A stretch of 6,279 nucleotides of DNA from contig DVGD01000194.1 of the NCBI GenBank assembly GCA_018712905.1, positions 1 to 6,279 of the forward strand, in the 5' to 3' direction. The translations under genes and the position numbers were made by a program. The notes under the pieces were generated by a model, which saw nothing but the letters and a program-made list of their open reading frames with translations, did no database searches and had not been told where the DNA came from. Below, piece after piece: positions 1 to 5,109 of this stretch. This DNA comes from Candidatus Avoscillospira stercoripullorum. GTDB taxonomy: Bacteria > Bacillota > Clostridia > Oscillospirales > Oscillospiraceae. Position 1 is the stretch's first letter; each line of letters begins with the position of its first letter.

Positions 1-173
1 AGCTTGGCTGTGTCACAGTAGAAATCGACGATATAAGATCCGATGATCTTTTGCTTGTAGAATTTGGCGGGGTGATATCGCAAGTACTCATACCACAGCT
101 TCCGCTCCTCCTTGGTCATTTCCCGCCGAAGGCGCCTGGCATTGCCGAGTAAATGGGGATTCCGTGGAAGCAT
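1..173 (-). CDS. DUF559 (Vsr-like) endonuclease-domain protein, N-terminal part
   Basis: This is the first 57 codons of a gene cut by the left edge. Translation from the ATG at 171-173 begins MLPRNPHLLGNARRLRREMT and continues through KEERKLWYEYLR, KFYKQKIIGSYIVDFYC and DTAK. The pattern of a basic 'N-ARxLRRxMTxEExxLWxxLR' helix, then 'FxKQxxIGxYIVDFYC', is characteristic of DUF559 proteins, small (about 110-130 aa) relatives of Vsr and other PD-(D/E)XK nucleases. The IVDFYC stretch carries the Asp (residue 50) expected in the nuclease core; the remaining catalytic residues would lie beyond the window. AAGGAG at 181-186 sits 7 nt before the ATG, and an in-frame TGA at 189-191 excludes a longer start. 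The gene follows the hairpin-repeat block downstream of the PBP gene. Biological role of DUF559 proteins is not established; DNA cleavage or repair is inferred from the fold. Family assignment is confident, function is not. Confidence 0.85.
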   Translation of the reverse strand, partial: MLPRNPHLLGNARRLRREMTKEERKLWYEYLRYHPAKFYKQKIIGSYIVDFYCDTAK

Positions 174-180
174 GATATGA

Positions 181-190
181 CTCCTTTCTC
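181..190 (-). promoter_or_regulatory. Ribosome binding site of the DUF559 gene
   Basis: Read on the minus strand this is GAGAAAGGAG, with AAGGAG 7 nt from the ATG. It fixes the start of a gene that is otherwise too short in the window to stand out. No convincing -35/-10 pair is visible between it and the repeat block. Confidence 0.75.
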
Positions 191-207
191 AAGCCTCCCC
201 GCAAGGG
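188..207. repeat. Degenerate fragment of type I repeat left end
   Basis: The sequence TCTCAAGCCTCCCC is identical to the lead-in of the two full type I copies (starting near 229 and 393). It is followed by GCAAGGGA instead of TTGAGGGG, so only a weak TCCC/GGGA hairpin remains. It is probably a decayed or truncated copy. It overlaps the region just upstream of the DUF559 ribosome binding site. Confidence 0.6.
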
Positions 208-232
208 AAATCGTTGGGTTTTGCACCGTCTC

Positions 233-380
233 AAGCCTCCCCTTGAGGGGAGGTGGCATGGCGAAGCCATGACGGAGAGGTGTTAGGGCAGCTGCGATTC
301 CCACAGGCTTCCCCACAACGTACTGCGGTCACACCTCTCAGTCAGCCTGCGGCTGCCAGCTCCCCTCAAGGGGAGCCCTT
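233..380. repeat. Type I composite palindromic repeat, copy 1
   Basis: The element has ordered modules. Hairpin A is CCTCCCC/GGGGAGG around TTGA (236-253). Hairpin B is CATGGC/GCCATG around GAA (257-271). Next come an inner inverted arm GAGAGGTGT (275-283), a 47-nt core (284-330) and the matching arm ACACCTCTC (331-339). Hairpin C is CAGCC/GGCTG around TGC (343-355), and hairpin D is GCTCCCC/GGGGAGC around TCAA (359-376). The outer ends AAG and CTT mirror each other. No open reading frame in it looks real. It lies between the PBP gene and the DUF559 gene. It resembles non-autonomous intergenic elements (MITE- or REP-like), but no transposase is present, so the mode of spread is inference. Confidence 0.85.
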
Positions 381-392
381 GGCGCGGTGCAG

Positions 393-628
393 TCTCAAGC
401 CTCCCCTTGAGGGGAGGTGGCATGGCGTAAGCCATGACGGAGAGGTGTTAGGGCAGTTGCGATTCTCGCAAGTCTTTCGCACAACGCACTGCGGTCACAC
501 CTCTCCAGCAAAGCTGGATGGAGAATTCTACGGGGCTTTGCCCCTAGAACTCCCGGCCAAAGCCGGCAGTTCAAGAATTCTTCAATCAGTCGCGCTTCGC
601 GAGCCAGCTCCCCTCAAGGGGAGCCCTT
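393..628. repeat. Type I composite palindromic repeat, copy 2 (expanded)
   Basis: Positions 392-465 match 228-300 of copy 1 almost exactly: one inserted T in the hairpin B loop and one C/T change. Hairpin A is at 400-417, hairpin B CATGGC/GCCATG around GTAA at 421-436, and the inner arms at 440-448 and 497-505. The core 449-496 is the version closest to the core of the type II unit at 3278-3379. Hairpin C is different in sequence (TCGCG/CGCGA, 590-602) but in the same place, and hairpin D (607-624) is identical to copy 1. Between the right inner arm and hairpin C lies an extra block of about 80 nt (see the separate entry). The element ends 2 nt before the stop codon of the PBP gene. Confidence 0.85.
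504..585. repeat. Hairpin-cluster block present only in type I copy 2
   Basis: Three further hairpins are packed together. TCCAGC/GCTGGA has loop AAA (504-518). TTCTA-c-GGGGC/GCCCC-TAGAA has loop TTT (526-549). GAACT-c-CCGGC/GCCGG-c-AGTTC has loop CAAA (547-572). GAATTCT (523-529) and AGAATTC (574-580) flank the last two in inverted orientation. Copy 1 passes directly from its inner arm to hairpin C at the equivalent place, so this block is either an insertion here or a loss in copy 1. Confidence 0.7.
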
Positions 629-630
629 AC

Positions 631-2718
631 TCACTGCACGGTGTTTTCGCTGTAGGTGGTCTCGTACTTGCTCTCCTGGGAGAAGTAGGCGTCCAGGATG
701 GGGCGCACCACGTTGGCCAGGTTGCCGCCCTGGGCGCCGTGCTCCACGTAGACCGCGATGGCGATCTGGGGATCGTCCGCCGGGGCGTAGCAGATGAAGC
801 TGGCGTTGTCCGAGCCGCCGGAGCCGTGCTGGGCGGTGCCGGTCTTGGCCGCCAGAGGGATGGGGTAGCCGTTTAAATAGGAGAAGGCCGTGCCGGAGTA
901 GTCGTTGACGGTCGCCTGCATGCCCTCGGACACGCAGGCGATGGCCTCGTCGCTCATCTTAAGCTGGCTGAGGATCTCCGGCTCGCTCTCCGCGATGAGA
1001 TCCTGGTAGTCCCAGGACACCACGCGGCTTAAAAATGTCGCCTTGTACCGCGTACCCTGGTTGGCCAGGGCGGCAGTATAGCAGGCCATCTGCAAGGGCG
1101 TGAAGGCATTCAAGCTCTGACCGATGGAGGCCTGGAGCTTGTCGCCGTCCACCCACGCCTCCATGCCAGACCCGGCATAGACCTCGGCCTTGGTCTCGGC
1201 GTTGGCGCGCATGCCGGTGTTCTCCGGCAGCTCGACGCCGGTGGGCTCGCCGAGACCCAGCTGCTTGGCCACATAGTCCACGTCCTCGGTGGACACGGCC
1301 AGGCCGGCCTCGTAGAAGTAGTAGTTACAAGACACAGCCAAAGCCTGCATCATGTTCACGGTGCCGTGGGTTCTCGTGCCGCCGGAGCTGGTCCAGATGT
1401 GGCAGGCCGGGGTGTAGCCCTGGTCGGCGTACTTGGTGTAGACGCCCAGGTCTGTGACCTGGCGGTAGCGTCCCCAGCCCGCGTAGTCCATGGCGGCGAT
1501 GCCGGTGACCATCTTGTAAATGGAGCCGGGGGCGTAGGTGGCCAGGAGGGCGTGGTCATAGAGGGGGTTGCCGTCGGCCTCGGAGAGCTCGTTGAAGTCC
1601 TCGCGGTAGCGGGCGGGGTCGTAGGTGGGGTAGGAGGCGGAGAGCAGCACCTCGCCGGTCTTCACGTCCACGGCCACCACGGCGCCGGAGTCGGCGTCCT
1701 TGCCCTCCTGCTTGGAGCCGGTGCCGTTTTCCTGGAGGTTTTGGATCACCTGCGCCAGGGCGTTTTCGGCGGTCATCTGAAGACCTAAGTCGATGGTGAG
1801 CTCCACGTTGTCGCCCGGCTCGGGGGTTTTGAGATATTTCTGCTCCAACACCTCGCCGGTGGAGAGCAGGGTGGTCTCCAAAAGGCCGTCGGTGCCGTGG
1901 AGGTACTCTTCAAAGGCGTACTCCACGCCCTCTCTGCCCACCACGGCGTCCATGGCGTAGCCCAGATCCTTGTAGATCTCCTGGTACTCGTCGGCCTCCA
2001 TGGCGCCGGTGTGGCCGAGGATGTGGGCGGCATAGGCGGTGTTGTACTCCCGGACGGTGGTAGTCTCCACGATGACGCCGGGCACGCCCAGCTCCATGAT
2101 GGCCGCCAGCTCCTCAGAGCTCACGTCCTTGGCCAGGCAGTAGTTGTCCAGGGGAATGCCCTCAATGGTGCGGATGGAGAGCTCAAAGCGCACCGAGATC
2201 AGGCGGTAGGCCTCCTCGTCGGAGAGGTCGGCGGGGATGTTGTAGTCGGCGCGGAGGTTGTTCATAAGGTTTTGCGCCGACATGTCGGGATCCCAGCCGC
2301 GGCTGGCGAGGAAGGTGCGGAAGTACCCCTGCCAGACGGAGGAGTAGTCGTCCAGGGTGTAGGTATAGGGCTTCGTCTCGCTGACGGGGAGGTTGCTCTC
2401 CACGTCGATGCCCAGCTCGTCGCAGAGGTTGAGAAGCTCCAGGAGGGACTCGTTGGGGCTTGGGCCATTGAAGAAGACGTAGCTGATGATGAGGATGTTG
2501 TAGCTGGCGCGGTTGCCCACGAGCACCGTGCCGTTGCGGTCGAGGATCTGTCCCCGGGCGGCGTCCACATTGGTCCAGATGGTGAGGGAGTTGGCCGTGC
2601 GGATGGCCTCCTCATCCCGGGAGGACTGGAGGGCGTAGAGCCGGAAGGTAAAAAGCGCCATGACCACCAGGATCAGGGCGATAAACACGCTGGTGCGGAA
2701 TCGGGCGCGTCTGTTCAA
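631..2718 (-). CDS. mrdA: Class B penicillin-binding protein, PBP2/MrdA type
   Basis: This is a 695-aa peptidoglycan D,D-transpeptidase that cross-links new wall during elongation, anchored in the membrane with its catalytic domain outside. One membrane segment lies at about residues 10-30. The N-terminal pedestal domain carries the RGQILDRNG motif at 55-63 and GREGVEYAFEEYLHGTDG near 261-278. The transpeptidase domain runs from about 345 to 680. It has all three catalytic motifs: SxxK at S399-K402 (APGSIYK), SxN at S463-N465 (SCN) and KTGT at 625-628. Length fits bacterial PBP2 proteins. The start codon is TTG (2716-2718), directly after the in-frame TAG stop of mreD. GGAAAGGTGG at 2727-2736 lies 8 nt upstream, and the next Met would remove most of the membrane anchor. 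Its place after mreC and mreD points to the elongation PBP rather than the division or sporulation type (PBP3, SpoVD), which it also resembles. Confidence 0.93.
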   Translation of the reverse strand: MNRRARFRTSVFIALILVVMALFTFRLYALQSSRDEEAIRTANSLTIWTNVDAARGQILDRNGTVLVGNRASYNILIISYVFFNGPSPNESLLELLNLCDELGIDVESNLPVSETKPYTYTLDDYSSVWQGYFRTFLASRGWDPDMSAQNLMNNLRADYNIPADLSDEEAYRLISVRFELSIRTIEGIPLDNYCLAKDVSSEELAAIMELGVPGVIVETTTVREYNTAYAAHILGHTGAMEADEYQEIYKDLGYAMDAVVGREGVEYAFEEYLHGTDGLLETTLLSTGEVLEQKYLKTPEPGDNVELTIDLGLQMTAENALAQVIQNLQENGTGSKQEGKDADSGAVVAVDVKTGEVLLSASYPTYDPARYREDFNELSEADGNPLYDHALLATYAPGSIYKMVTGIAAMDYAGWGRYRQVTDLGVYTKYADQGYTPACHIWTSSGGTRTHGTVNMMQALAVSCNYYFYEAGLAVSTEDVDYVAKQLGLGEPTGVELPENTGMRANAETKAEVYAGSGMEAWVDGDKLQASIGQSLNAFTPLQMACYTAALANQGTRYKATFLSRVVSWDYQDLIAESEPEILSQLKMSDEAIACVSEGMQATVNDYSGTAFSYLNGYPIPLAAKTGTAQHGSGGSDNASFICYAPADDPQIAIAVYVEHGAQGGNLANVVRPILDAYFSQESKYETTYSENTVQ

Positions 2719-3222
2719 CTAACCAACCACCTTTCCAATGGCGCGGCAGAGGAGATAGAGGATGGGGCAGCCGATCAGGCTCAGCCCGGCGGAGATGAGC
2801 ACCCACCGCCCCATGGCCATGGTCGCGCTTTCGAAGTAGACGTTGAAGAGAAATACGATGCCCTCGTGGAAGAGGAGGGCGAAGAGGCTCAGCCCCAGCG
2901 CCGGGAGGATGCCGGGGCGGAACACAGCAGAGCAGAGATAGCCCGCGGCGATGCCCAGCACCGTCCAGGTGAGGATGGCGATGGAACCGCTGTCGCCGCC
3001 GGAGCAGCACCAGAAGAGGGCGGCCAAAAGGGAGAAGAGGCCGCCCACCTCGTGGCCTAGGTGCATGGAGATGAGCACGATGACCATGGGTAAGAGGCTC
3101 AGCTTGGCGCCGAAGAACCGCTGCCGCCCCAGGGTGACCTCTTCAAAGAGCATCACCAGGAGGAAGAGAAGGGCATAGAGCCCCCACATGAGGTATTTTT
3201 TGTAGACTTGGGAAGCGTGCAT
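2719..3222 (-). CDS. mreD: Rod shape-determining protein MreD
   Basis: This is a 167-aa polytopic membrane protein of the elongasome, which works with MreC to position and activate PBP2/RodA. About five or six hydrophobic segments are visible, near residues 10-26, 41-56, 59-73, 81-101, 104-128 and 138-160. The LSLLPMVIVLISMHLGHEVG stretch followed by GLFSLLAALFW and a polar GGDSGS loop matches the conserved first half of MreD. The ATG at 3220-3222 is chosen because GAAAGGAG lies about 6 nt upstream and the protein then begins MHASQVYKKYLMWGL, a normal lead into the first membrane segment. An in-frame alternative at 3267 would add 15 residues (MAHPCHPSTHRKGAP) with no ribosome site. Its TAG stop (2719-2721) touches the TTG of the PBP gene, so the two are very probably translated together. 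A 288-nt repeat-filled gap separates it from mreC. Confidence 0.9.
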   Translation of the reverse strand: MHASQVYKKYLMWGLYALLFLLVMLFEEVTLGRQRFFGAKLSLLPMVIVLISMHLGHEVGGLFSLLAALFWCCSGGDSGSIAILTWTVLGIAAGYLCSAVFRPGILPALGLSLFALLFHEGIVFLFNVYFESATMAMGRWVLISAGLSLIGCPILYLLCRAIGKVVG

Positions 3223-3227
3223 GGGAG

Positions 3228-3235
3228 CTCCTTTC
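3228..3235 (-). promoter_or_regulatory. Ribosome binding site deciding the mreD start
   Basis: On the minus strand this reads GAAAGGAG, then GCTCC and the ATG at 3222. It supports the 167-aa form of MreD over a 182-aa form starting at 3267. Confidence 0.75.
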
Positions 3236-3277
3236 CGGTGGGTGGAGGGATGGCAGGGGTGCGCCATCGATATGGGG

Positions 3278-3379
3278 TGTAGGGGCGGCCTTTATGGCCG
3301 CCCGTGCCGGGGTGCGTTTTGCGGAAGGCTTGCGGGAATCGCAACTGCCCTACGGGCGGCCATAAAGGCCGCCCCTACA
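3278..3379. repeat. Type II palindromic repeat: 102-bp unit with 28-bp inverted ends
   Basis: Positions 3278-3305 are a perfect 28-bp inverted match to 3352-3379. The outer sequence is TGTAGGGGCGGCC and the inner end is GGCCGCCCGT. Each arm is itself a hairpin, GGGCGGCC/GGCCGCCC around TTTAT. The 46-nt centre (3306-3351), reverse-complemented, is homologous to the core of the type I copies: 40 of 47 positions match 449-495. No protein is encoded. No clear target-site duplication is seen; outside the arms the bases diverge at once (G at 3277, G at 3380). It sits in the mreC-mreD gap. Confidence 0.9.
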
Positions 3380-3398
3380 GATACGCTCCCGGATGTTT

Positions 3399-3452
3399 CG
3401 TAGGGGCGGGGTTGATCCCCGCCCGCGGGTCGATCGGAGATCGACCCCTACG
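3399..3452. repeat. Type II half-elements joined head to head
   Basis: The unit opens with CGTAGGGG (3399-3406) and closes with CCCCTACG (3445-3452). Inside are two different hairpins: GGGCGGGG/CCCCGCCC around TTGAT (about 3404-3424), and GGGTCGATC/GATCGACCC around GGA (about 3427-3447). It reads as one GTAGGGG-hairpin-CCCG half-element followed by a second in reverse orientation, with no core between them, in contrast to 3278-3379. Confidence 0.8.
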
Positions 3453-3468
3453 GGTGCGGTGGAAATTT

Positions 3469-3510
3469 GTAGGGGTCGATGTCCTCATCGACCCGTGCCG
3501 CGAAGCGGCC
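3469..3510. repeat. Single type II half-element plus short hairpin
   Basis: It begins GTAGGGGTCGATG and forms a 9-bp hairpin GGGTCGATG/CATCGACCC around TCCT (about 3473-3494), ending in CCCG. A second small hairpin GCCGC/GCGGC around GAA follows at 3497-3509. The mreC stop codon starts at 3511, so the repeat meets the gene end without any spacer. No U-run follows on the minus-strand transcript, so it is not a canonical terminator. Confidence 0.75.
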
Positions 3511-4347
3511 TTACGACCCGGCGTAATCGGTGATGACGAAGACCTGCTCCAGGCCGTCCAGGTTGCAGCTGGCCTCCAGGGCGGCATACTTGGCCACGCC
3601 CGTCTCATCCAGCGAGACGTTGGTCACGTAGCCAAGCAGCAGTCCCCGGGGGTAGAGGGTGGAGCCGGTGGTGACCACCTGGTCGCCGTTTTTCAAGACG
3701 GCGTCGGTGGGCAGGTAGTTCATGCGCAGAAGCTGGGTGTCCTCGGAGGAGTAGGTGCCCTGTACCACGCCGGTGTAGCCCGAGGAGGCAACCGAGGCGC
3801 TGATTTCCAGGCTCTGGTCGAGGATGGTGGTCACCGTGGCCCAGTTGCTGCCCACCTCGGTGAGAAGCCCCACCACCTGGCCGTTCTCGGTGATGGCGCA
3901 CATGCCCACGGCGAGCCCCGCGTTTTCACCCTTGGCGATGGTGAAGGAGCTGCGCCAGGTGGAGGCGTCCCAGGAGATAATGTAGCCGTCCACAAAGGCG
4001 TAGTCCTCGTGGGCTTCGGAGAGCTTGAGAAGCTGCTTGAGCCGCTGATTCTCCCGCTGGTACTCCTGGGCGGTGCGCACGTCCTCCTGCATGGCGAGAA
4101 TCTCCTGCTCCAGGGCGTTTTTCTCGGCCTGGAGGGATTCATAGGAGAAGATATAGTCGTAGACCCGCAGCGCGGCGTGGTCGATGGCGGCTACCCCTGC
4201 TCTCAGGGGCGAGAGCAGGGTGCCCACCACGTTCTGCCCCGGGGCGGTGCCGCCGGAGACGGCCACGGCCACGGTGGTGAGGATGGCCAGCGCCACCGCC
4301 GCCACGAGAATGGTCTTGATTTTCGAGGTGAAAAGCGGTTTTTTCAT
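3511..4347 (-). CDS. mreC: Rod shape-determining protein MreC
   Basis: This 278-aa bitopic membrane protein forms the extracellular scaffold of the elongasome and binds PBP2. From the N-terminus there are a basic cytoplasmic tip (MKKPLFTSKIK) and one membrane segment at about residues 12-31. A coiled-coil stretch follows at about 70-112 (SLQAEKNALEQEILAMQEDV and QENQRLKQLL-like heptads), and the rest is the C-terminal beta-rich MreC domain. The segment GLAVGMCAITENGQVVGLLT then EVGSNWATVTTILD is typical of the family. The ATG at 4345-4347 overlaps the maf stop as ATGA. GGGAG lies 10 nt upstream and GGAG 2 nt upstream, so translational coupling probably matters more than a strong ribosome site. 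A start at 4407 would add a non-conserved, Gly/Cys-rich 20 residues and is unlikely. Unlike the classical order, no mreB precedes it. Confidence 0.92.
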   Translation of the reverse strand: MKKPLFTSKIKTILVAAVALAILTTVAVAVSGGTAPGQNVVGTLLSPLRAGVAAIDHAALRVYDYIFSYESLQAEKNALEQEILAMQEDVRTAQEYQRENQRLKQLLKLSEAHEDYAFVDGYIISWDASTWRSSFTIAKGENAGLAVGMCAITENGQVVGLLTEVGSNWATVTTILDQSLEISASVASSGYTGVVQGTYSSEDTQLLRMNYLPTDAVLKNGDQVVTTGSTLYPRGLLLGYVTNVSLDETGVAKYAALEASCNLDGLEQVFVITDYAGS

Positions 4348-4922
4348 GGCTCCACAGCTCCCAGCACGGCCACACCCCGGCGCCGCAGGCACTTGACCAG
4401 CGCGCACAGGGGAAGCCCCATGACATTATAGTAGTCCCCGTCCATGGCCTCGACGAAGATGGCCGCCTGATCCTGGATGCCGTAGGCGCCGGCCTTGTCC
4501 AGGGGCGAACCGGTGGCGACGTAGGCGTCGATCTCGGCCTGGGCGAGGGGCTTGAAGCGAAGGTGGGTCTCCTCCAGGTGGACGTCCGCCTGGCCGTCCT
4601 TGAAGAGGCAAAAGGCGGTCATCACCGTGTGGCACCGCCCCGAGAGGCGGCGGAGCATGGCCTTGGCCTCGGCGGGGTCGTGGGGCTTGCCCAAAACCTT
4701 GCCGTCCACCACCACGATGGTGTCCGCCGAGAGGATGAGATCCGCCGGGTGGGCTTTTGCCACGGCGCGCGCCTTGGCCTCGGAGACCCGCATGACCTCC
4801 TCCTCCGGGGGCAGGAGCGGGTCCATGGTCTCGTCGATGTCGGCGGTGTGGATTTGGAAGGGAAGGCCCAGCATGGAGAGAAGCTCCCGCCGCCGGGGCG
4901 ATTGAGATGCGAGAATCAGCAT
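4344..4922 (-). CDS. maf: Maf family nucleoside triphosphate pyrophosphatase
   Basis: This 192-aa cytosolic enzyme of the Maf/YhdE family hydrolyses non-canonical or pyrimidine nucleoside triphosphates to monophosphate and pyrophosphate. In several bacteria it is linked to septum formation. The signature N-terminus LILASQSPRRRELL is at residues 2-15, the ADIDET motif at 27-32, and LSADTIVVVDG at 64-74 with the presumed catalytic Asp67. GKPHDPAEAKAML (78-90) follows, then YGIQDQAAIFV (147-157) and GDYYNVMGLPL (162-172). Length matches the family. I place the start at ATG 4920-4922 because AGGTGA lies 5 nt upstream and Maf proteins normally begin just before LILAS. The GTG at 4931 lies inside that ribosome site. 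The TGA stop overlaps the mreC ATG by 4 nt. Firmicutes often keep maf next to mre genes, which fits. The exact substrate cannot be read with confidence. Confidence 0.93.
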   Translation of the reverse strand: MLILASQSPRRRELLSMLGLPFQIHTADIDETMDPLLPPEEEVMRVSEAKARAVAKAHPADLILSADTIVVVDGKVLGKPHDPAEAKAMLRRLSGRCHTVMTAFCLFKDGQADVHLEETHLRFKPLAQAEIDAYVATGSPLDKAGAYGIQDQAAIFVEAMDGDYYNVMGLPLCALVKCLRRRGVAVLGAVEP

Positions 4923-4927
4923 AGAAG

Positions 4928-4933
4928 TCACCT
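4928..4933 (-). promoter_or_regulatory. Ribosome binding site deciding the maf start
   Basis: On the minus strand this is AGGTGA, 5 nt before the ATG at 4922. It contains the alternative GTG start (4929-4931), which itself has no purine-rich site upstream. The 31 nt between here and the type I repeat at 4965 show no convincing promoter. Confidence 0.65.
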
Positions 4934-4964
4934 GAATTGTGAGATTTCAATGGTTGGGCGGTGC

Positions 4965-5097
4965 AAAGCCTCCCCTTGGTGCTCAAGGGGAGGTGGCGCG
5001 CTTGCGCGCCGGAGGGGATCAGAACAGGCGGTAACCGCTATCTTACAACCCCTCAGTCAGCCTTCGGCTGACAGCTCCCCTTCACAGGGGAGCCTTT
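4965..5097. repeat. Type I composite palindromic repeat, copy 3 (different core)
   Basis: The order of modules matches copies 1 and 2. Hairpin A is CCTCCCCTTG/CAAGGGGAGG around GTGCT (4969-4993). Hairpin B is GGCGCGC/GCGCGCC around TT (4995-5010). Hairpin C is GTCAGCC/GGCTGAC around TTC (5056-5072), and hairpin D is GCTCCCC/GGGGAGC around TTCACA (5074-5093). The outer ends are AAAG and CTTT. The inner arm is GAGGGG/CCCCTC rather than GAGAGGTGT/ACACCTCTC. The centre (about 5018-5047), which holds GCGG/CCGC around TAA, shows no similarity to the core of copies 1 and 2. The element occupies most of the gap between the U32 peptidase gene and maf. The minus-strand hairpin A is followed only by CTTTGC, so a terminator role is doubtful. 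Confidence 0.85.
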
Positions 5098-5109
5098 GGT
5101 ACGCCGCCC

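Noticed and set aside
116..316. Minus-strand open frame of 66 codons over the DUF559 start
   Set aside because: It is in another frame from the DUF559 gene, and mostly translates a type I repeat.
188..630. Possible CRISPR array from repeated CTCAAGCCTCCCC at 189, 230 and 394
   Set aside because: Spacing is uneven, the intervening parts are themselves repeated hairpins rather than unique spacers, and no cas gene is present.
604..630. Rho-independent terminator after the PBP gene
   Set aside because: The GC-rich hairpin is strong but on the minus-strand transcript it is not followed by a U-run. The hairpins at 3469-3510 and 4965-5097 likewise lack one.
253..876. Plus-strand open frame of 207 codons across the repeats
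   Set aside because: Its first half translates two repeat copies and its second half is antisense to the PBP gene; no ribosome site or domain supports it.
1897..3060. Long plus-strand open frame (387 codons), and a similar one at 3304-4431
   Set aside because: They lie antisense to clear PBP2/MreD and MreC/Maf genes, have Val/Gly/His-rich low-complexity products with no family resemblance, and are explained by high GC at third codon positions.
4348..4407. Upstream start for mreC at 4407 (298 aa)
   Set aside because: The added 20 residues are translated out of frame through the maf end, are not MreC-like, and the ATGA overlap start at 4347 gives a typical N-terminus.
4923..4931. GTG start for maf at 4931 (195 aa)
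   Set aside because: The GTG lies inside the AGGTGA ribosome site of the ATG at 4922, and the family consensus begins at MLILAS.
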